From Pterobdella sp. o SKG-2022 (lineage: Eukaryota > Annelida > Clitellata > Hirudinida > Piscicolidae): DNA of 64,000 nucleotides. The stretch covers positions 28,329,022-28,393,021 of the forward strand of contig OZ038321.1 of the NCBI GenBank assembly GCA_964035795.1, written 5' to 3'. This document shows positions 57,901 through 64,000 of this stretch, one piece after another. A model generated the notes under the pieces. The model made no database searches and had not been told where the DNA came from. It was given only the letters and a program-made list of their open reading frames with translations. Made by a program: the position numbers and the translations under genes. Each line of letters starts with the position of its first letter. The first letter of the stretch is position 1.

Positions 57901-60900
57901 ACTCCCCCCTAACCAACATATAAGCCATTCTATCAAGAAAACTCCACCTATAATTAAATATTCGACTAAAATTACTTCCACCACAAGTGAGAATCCAAGT
58001 GAGCTTTGCAGAAGATTGGTTTCATCCATTAACCTTTCTAAACAGACCTTTAAGTCTTATCCCAAACATGTTCGTGAGTCTACTGATGCCGTTGTCTGGG
58101 AAGCTGACTCTGCTAATTTACTCAAAGGTGCCAAACTTTTTCTTTCCTCTCTTCCCAACATCCGCCTCCATGACCCAATTCTTTTAAACCCAACAATCAC
58201 TGTTCTGGGTCTACCAACATGGGTTTCGGATAAAGAACTGGAGACCTCTCTCAATCTCCTCTTTCCATCTGCTCATCCCAGCGCTCTCCGTGCCTTCAGA
58301 CAGAGGCCTAACGCACAAAATCCTTCTACCCGTGATTGGCTTATCCAAGTTCCAAGCACTGTTTTTCCCACGCTGATCAAGTCCAAGAATATACATCTCC
58401 CTTTTGGTAGATTTCCTTTCCACTCCCGTATTCACCCTACTAGATGTCTGAATTGCCAGACTTATGGCCATAATATATCTAAATGCCACAACCCTAGAGT
58501 ATGTGAGCACTGTGGCAAAGACCATCCGCCTGACAACTGTTCTAGATCTTCTCCTCCCTTCTGTGTTTCCTGCTTTAAATTAAATCGCCCATGTTATGAC
58601 CATGTCACCACATCCTTTTCTTGTCCGGTGTATAAGCAACAAGTGCGACTTAAGATAGGGCGTACGGCCTGGCAATGAAGGCCTGCCTTACTCATGCACC
58701 CTCAAAATTCATCTTTTTCTGTGAAGTTTGGCCTTCTCAATCCCCGTTCCACTCGCAACAAATCCACTCTTATTCTGGACGCGATCTCCACTCACTGTTT
58801 CGATATACTTGCACTGACTGAAACGTGGATCCCGGAAGATGCTGACAATGTCACAAAATACGACATTGTTCCCCCAGGTTACCCTGTTCTACATTCTCAT
58901 CGTTCTAGTAGAAAGCGCGGTGGTGGTATTTCTTTGATTTCCTCCAACTCCGTTAAACTGACACTTGTAAAATCTGAAATACACTCTTCCTTTGAAGCAT
59001 TAACTGCCCAAGCCTCTTTCCTAACACGTTCCTTAACCATTTCTGTTATTTACCGCCCCCCTAACTCAAGTAATTTTATTCGTGAACTCACAGCTCATCT
59101 TTATTTTCTTTCTTCGACATTCAATCATTTCATAATGGCTGGAGATTTTAATACCCCTAATTGTCATCATCTTGATAATCCCCTTAAGATTCTTTTGCGA
59201 GAGCACGGTTTGACGCAGCATATTAACTTTCCAACTCACAGGCTTGGCAATACTCTTGATCTTGTTATCACACCTGCTTCTCTCTCTCATCTTATTTCTG
59301 ACCCTGTCAGCGAAATTTTTGAATCCGATCATTTCCCTATTTCGTGCCGTCTTAACCTCGTACTGCCCCACCTTTCACCTCATCGTGTCACTTCTCGGTC
59401 TTTCAGGAATCTCAACTTGGCCGGCTTTGGAAAGGATGTCAATTTTATAAGCGATTTACTTATTAATTCTCCAATCTCTAAGGTCGATGACTTTGTTAGT
59501 TCCATGGACAAATTGTTCCTTTCGCTGATGGATTCTTATGCTCCTTTACGCAGTCATACTTTTCACCCAAGCTTGCATTCACACTTTCATCTGTCTGAAA
59601 ATGCTCTCTCCGCCAAACGCCGAAGAAGGAAAATCGAGAGACAGATATCCAGTCTCCGAAAGCTTTGCGTGCAAGTCCCTGATGATCTTTTATAAAAATT
59701 CCGTATTTCACGTAAACTCGCCCGCGCCGCCATTAACAAGTCACGTGCTGATTATCTTAATCTGTCGCCATCTTCAGCGACACCTAACTCCAAAGCCTTT
59801 TGGAAAACGGCGAACTCCGTACTTCACGGGTCTCCTCCACTTCCTCCCCGGACTTCTGCGGAATATGATCTTTTTGTTGATAACTTTAGCAATTTTTGCA
59901 AGACTAAGATTGATTTGATTCATAGCTCGTTACCGATCACTAATCTTCCCCGTCAGCCTTCCTTAACTGACAGTGACCAATCAAATCTCTCATTTTTTTC
60001 ACCTCTTAGTGTTGACGAAATCATCAAATTGATCAATTCCCTCCCAAATAAATCCTCACCTTTAGATATAATCCCTGTTTTCCTGCTGAAGCAGTTTTCC
60101 GGCATCTTCGCCTCCATTATATGCAAACTTTCTGCTCTTTCCTTTTCACAGGGTATTTTTCCAACTTCATTCAAAACGGCGCAGGTAACCCCTTTACTAA
60201 AAAAATATAAACTAGACCCCATGCAACCATCCAATTATCGTCTATTTCAAACCTCAGCACCATCTCAAAATTTTTAGAGAGGGTTGTTCTCGAGAGACTA
60301 TCCTCTCGTGTTTCTGTACTGCGTAACTTCAACCTTTTCTAGTCGGCGTATCGCTCTCATCACTTAACGGAAACTGCGCTTTTGTACATCACTGACAGTC
60401 TCCGCAATATCTGTGCTAGCGGGTCTGCGGCCGTCTTAGTGTCTTTAGATATTTCAGCAGCTTTTGACACCATTAATCATCCAAATATGCTGCATATCCT
60501 TGAAGACTACTTTCACATTTCTGGCATTGCTTTATCCTGGTTTCAGTCCTATCTCTCCGAACGCATTCAATTTTTTAAAATGAGCTGCTCTTCTTCTACC
60601 CCTGTCTCACTTCGTTTTGGTGTTCCTCAAGGTTCTGTTTTTGGGCCCATACTCTTTTCTCTTTACACTTCTCTTATTAGCCAGATCATACAGAAGCAAG
60701 ACGTTTTATATCATTAGTTTGCTGATGATATTACTCTCTTTACAGGCGCCTCTTTCCTTGATCCTCATTCCAGCCTCACTAAGATATCTGAATGCATCAC
60801 TGAGCTCAATCTTTGGTTTTCTAACAATCACCTCATGTTGAATCCTAACAAAAGCGAAGTGATGTTTGTCGGCAGTCCCATACTCTTTTCCAAATCCAAT

Positions 60901-63465
60901 CTTCCCACTGAAGTTATCTTTGACGGCACTACTCTTTCCGTAACGTCCAAACTGAAGATACTAGGTGTAACTCTTGATTCTAGACTCAACTTTACACACT
61001 TTGTCTCTCAGATCATACAAGCATCCAACTTTCATCTCCATGCGATCAGACAGGCACGCAAGTTCCTACCCTTTGACACTGCCGTTGCTCTGATCATCTT
61101 TTTAGTTCTTTCAAGGATTGATTACTGTAACTCTCTTCTTTGTCGACTCCCAAACTATCTTATTTCTAAGTTGCAATCTCTCCAAAATCGTGCTGCTAAA
61201 ACCGTTTTTCAAGCCGACTACTATTCTTCATCTCGCACTTGGCTCGATCGCCTTCATTGGCTGCCGGTCGCACTAAGAGCCCAGTTCAAGTTGCTATGGC
61301 TCACCGCTAACACCTTATATTTTAATCAGCCGGCTTATTTATATGACCGTCTTTCCATTAGACAGACTCTTGAGTCTCTCAGGTCTTCGAACTCTGGTTT
61401 ATGGCTACATCAGCCTGTCTCTTCTAACTCTTTTTTATATCGCTCCTTCTCGCATATCGCCTCTCACTATTGGAACTCTCTTCCACTTAATCTCCGTCTT
61501 TCACCTTCTCTTAAAGTTTTTTGCAAGCGTTTAAAGACGCATCTTTATAGCCAAATTTCTCTCTCATAGCTCTTCTGATTAGAGCAGCGCCTCTGCAGCA
61601 AACCTAGCTTGCAAACTGTGCGCCCTACAAATAATAGATAATAATGATAATAACAGGACCAATAAAAATAAGTGTAACAATATTAGTGAGAATTCAAAAA
61701 ATGCTGAAAAATATAAAGAATAAAAATATTAAAAAACAATGAGAATAATAACAAGAATAATAAAAATAATATTAATAAGGAGAATACAAATAAAGAGAAT
61801 GATGGAAAAATGACAATAATATAAATAGCAAAAACAATGAAGACAAAAGCAACTAAAATGTTTAATATTCAACATGGAATGAGTTGAAAATTGTTGTTTA
61901 GAGACTGCATCAATGTGGGTAAACACTGATTCAATGCACAAGCTTTGCCATACCAACAAGGACCCATCTTCCGCTTTATAACAGTTGTTTTTGGAAATTT
62001 TTTCCTATTTACAGAAGTCGTAAAAGTTATCAGCAGATCCCATTGATAATGCAAAACAAAGACCTCAAGATCAGTTTAGTAGTTCCGGTGGCTTCCTAGG
62101 CAGTTCCATTCACTTATATGCAAGCTCTGTAGGTAACGTTCCGCAGTTATTTTGGCGTAGCTGATATGAAACATGGGATCTCGGGTCACGGTGAGTTGTA
62201 AATACTCTCATTAAAAATGCAAAAAATAAAAGTGGATAGAACGTGGTTTGGTTGGAATAAAAAAACTGAGGTGTTTTCTGTTAGTTGGAAATTTTGCTGA
62301 GAAGAAGAAAAGGTTTGTAATCATAATGAATTAATGAAACAAAATATATTGCTAATGAAGAAAAACTAAAAGAATGGACAAGCATAAAAGGAAAAAGAAA
62401 AGGAGAATTGAAAGTTAATGAAAAGAGACATTTTAGGCTGATAAAACATTAATTTGTGTATGGACACAAATTTAACGAGATTGCTTTTAAAGACGTCACG
62501 ATAAATGTGTAGTGCAGCTTATAAAATATCAAAAAGTGTAGGCAAACAACAATTTGAACTGTAAGTTGGACTTTTAAAATGTTTGTGACGTTGAAAAGGT
62601 TTGAAAAATGTTTTATGTTTCAAGAAGATGGATAATTCAATTATTGAGTCGAAAAGCAGGATTTGAAAATATAAAAGCTGCCAGAGGTTTATGCTATTAA
62701 GGACGATATTGGATGGGTTAAAAAAATCATATAATAAACTCATTTTTGAACATAAGAAACTATGGCTATTTGAAAAAGCTTTCCAGAACTTCTTTGGTGA
62801 TCATAAGGTCAAAGGTCACACGGCTTCAAAGAATTCCAATTTTTTTTGCAAAAGTTTAAAAAAAAATTCTTGTTAAACAACTTTAATTTTGAGAGATTCT
62901 CATAATACTCTACCCAAAATGAATCGTACAATGACGTGAATTTCAAGAACTTTTCATTAAAACATGAAAAAACATCTGAATGATTTACAACACCAATGCA
63001 ACAAAACAACTCACCAAGCATCTTCACCACAGCCTTATGTGATTGCTGATTGGTGGAGGAAGAAGAAGAAGCTGATGACATCACGTGTCTTCTCCTCGCG
63101 GGTCTGGAGATGGTGATTGCGATGATGGTGTAGAGAATGCTGATGATGCAGATAGGAATGATGAAAAGGCAGACAAAACTAAAGAGTAAAAGATTATTGT
63201 AGAATTCTTTCCATTCATTCTCAAAGGAGCAAAACAAAGAGTGAGGAATACCAATTTCTGTAGGTGGTGGGTGTGTCGCATTAATTTTATAATTTATGAT
63301 GATTGGATTGATAAGGTACCAGTATTGGGGTAGTTCATCTGAGGCTGAACTCTCATATGAATGGGGTATGGGATGGCTACAATAGCCGCCAACAACCACA
63401 CCACCACGATGATAATGGGCACCCTGTGGAGGGAGTCATCAGCTGTTCTTGAGAGAAGGGGGTAC
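54992..63465 (-). CDS. Neuromedin-U/pyrokinin-like peptide GPCR, 3' half
   Basis: Minus-strand exons are 63320-63465, 63015-63257, 56895-57020, 55278-55383 and 54992-55094, all phase-compatible to a TGA. TM4: VPIIIVVVWLLAAIVAIPYP. ECL2 contains a Cys (SLFCSFENEW). TM5: LLLFSFVCLFIIPICIISIL, then YTIIAITI. ICL3 is Ser-rich with RPARRRH and QQSHKAVVKML. TM6: VAVVVAFFACWAPFHAQRLM. TM7: GILYYFACTINPILYNLMSK, with NPxxY as NPILY, then KYRDAFRDTLCC. The tail ends NGVTRFT. The FFxCWAPFHxQRL plus NPILYNLMS combination is typical of the neuromedin-U/pyrokinin/capa receptor group (class A, Gq-coupled). TM1-3 must be encoded right of 63465, probably beyond the window. The intron between TM5 and TM6 is about 6 kb and hosts a retrotransposon. 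Confidence 0.9.
55384..56894. other. GPCR intron between TM6 and TM7 exons
   Basis: AT-rich intron of about 1.5 kb. A CACA/CATCA-type low-complexity tract fills about 56655-56890, next to the TM6 exon. No other feature was seen. Confidence 0.6.
56655..56890. repeat. CACAT/CACCA-rich simple repeat
   Basis: Imperfect CACAC, CACAT and CACCA units produce a spurious His/Thr-rich plus-strand ORF. Confidence 0.75.
57100..61680 (+). mobile_element. Near full-length non-LTR retrotransposon (CR1/L2-like), inactivated
   Basis: It lies antisense in the GPCR intron. ORF1 starts at about 57119: a short N-terminus with a basic VPKKRGRKPK patch, a Ser/Thr-rich stretch, then (after a stop at 57848 and a shift) two CCHC knuckles, CLNCQTYGHNISKC and CEHCGKDHPPDNC, to 58678. 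ORF2 starts near 58694 with an APE-type endonuclease (LALTETWIPEDADN, VIYRPPNSSNF, MAGDFNTPNC, FESDHFPISCRL). Reverse transcriptase follows (LDISAAFDTINHPNM, FGVPQGSVFGPILFSLYT, FADDITLF) and the C-terminus ends near 61569 (LDRLHWLPVALRAQFKLLW, HYWNSLPLNLR). Stops at 59693 and 60715 and shifts near 59915, 60277 and 60340 kill it. The 3' end runs into an AATAATGATAATAA tail at 61630-61660. Confidence 0.9.
57422..57745 (+). repeat. 162-bp (54-codon) internal tandem duplication in retrotransposon ORF1
   Basis: CATGCAATAACTCCACTCTT at 57422 recurs at 57584 with the following about 160 bp nearly identical. The period is a multiple of three, so the Ser/Thr-rich ORF1 segment was duplicated in frame. 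Confidence 0.85.
61681..63014. other. GPCR intron remainder
   Basis: AT-rich, with an AATAA/ATAAT-rich tract at 61620-61860 just after the retrotransposon. No coding exon was recognised. Confidence 0.5.
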
Positions 63466-64000
63466 CTGCAAGAAAAAAACACTGTTTCAGAAGCTATAAA
63501 AACAATTTCAACAAACAACATCGAGTTTCAGAGTTTGATTTGGAGCACTAAGACATGCAATTGCTTGATAATGTAGGTGGCCATACAAAAAGCTTCGTTG
63601 TTCAAATAGAGCTTAATGCGCCTTGTAACTTTGGTTTATTCAAATGTTTTTCAAAAGAATCACAAAGACCTGATTGATGATTCAGTGGAAAGTATATTTG
63701 ATGCAAAGATGAATGCAAGTTTTGTTAGGAAGCTATTGTTTTATGAGAGGACTACACTTATCACCAAATATCTTTTCTTTATAATGCATTTAAAGCGTTT
63801 AATATGATTTACAAGTCGATTTCCATAGCCTCATTAGCTTTTATAGCATTTTTTCCTACATAGGCACTTATGAAACGGTTAAAATTATAAAATTGTTTAT
63901 GAACTACAAAGCCAAAAAATAGATTCTTTGAGGCTAAAAGAGGAATAAAAGGAGAAGTGCATTAGGGGAACTTTATCTCCATTTCATCATCAAACACTCG
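63466..64000. other. Upstream GPCR intron
   Basis: No TM1-3 exon recognised. The rest of the receptor gene presumably lies beyond the right edge. Confidence 0.4.

Overview
This is eukaryotic, AT-rich, intron-rich invertebrate DNA. Spliced exons with consensus GT/AG ends, TATA-box promoters, microsatellites, a tRNA-derived SINE family and several degenerate non-LTR retrotransposons are all visible. An NPF-type neuropeptide precursor ending RPRF-G-KR and animal-type SAMM50, SOCS, fucosyltransferase and RGS3-like genes point to a lophotrochozoan. A leech such as Helobdella is my best guess, but that is inference, not something I could check. Most long single-frame ORFs are shadows. The real genes were rebuilt by hand from exon homology plus matching splice phases.

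Layout. 1-333 (+) is the last exon of a membrane protein whose body lies left of the window. 573-4708 (-) is SAMM50, 13 exons, first exon not found. 7492-9455 (+) is a complete three-exon alpha-1,3-fucosyltransferase. 12738-20140 (-) is a very long SOCS6/7-type adaptor with an SH2 domain split over two exons. 23295-23849 and 28116-28670 (-) are tandem copies of a small cysteine-free secreted protein. 30662-34115 (+) is an unrecognised nine-exon gene. 37039-37628 and 42877-43749 (-) are two damaged C-type lectin copies, with SINEs and a non-LTR element between them. 49512-53839 (+) is a ten-exon C2-PDZ protein resembling the front half of PDZ-RGS3 but with no RGS domain. 53998-54292 (-) is a complete NPF precursor. 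54992-63465 (-) is the 3' half (TM4 to C-tail) of a neuromedin-U/pyrokinin-like peptide GPCR. A 4.5 kb non-LTR retrotransposon sits antisense in one of its introns.

Relationships. The right end is a small peptide-signalling neighbourhood: the C2-PDZ gene and NPF converge tail to tail with 158 bp between stops, and the receptor gene ends 700 bp upstream of the NPF start. Receptor class and peptide do not obviously match, so ligand pairing is not implied. The middle (about 21-48 kb) is repeat-rich and shows recent duplication and decay: twin secreted genes, twin lectins, SINEs, a 162-bp hairpin element, a 35-bp minisatellite and relics of at least four retrotransposons. One 200-base assembly gap lies at 21586-21785. 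I see no CRISPR array, operon or functional tRNA or rRNA gene.
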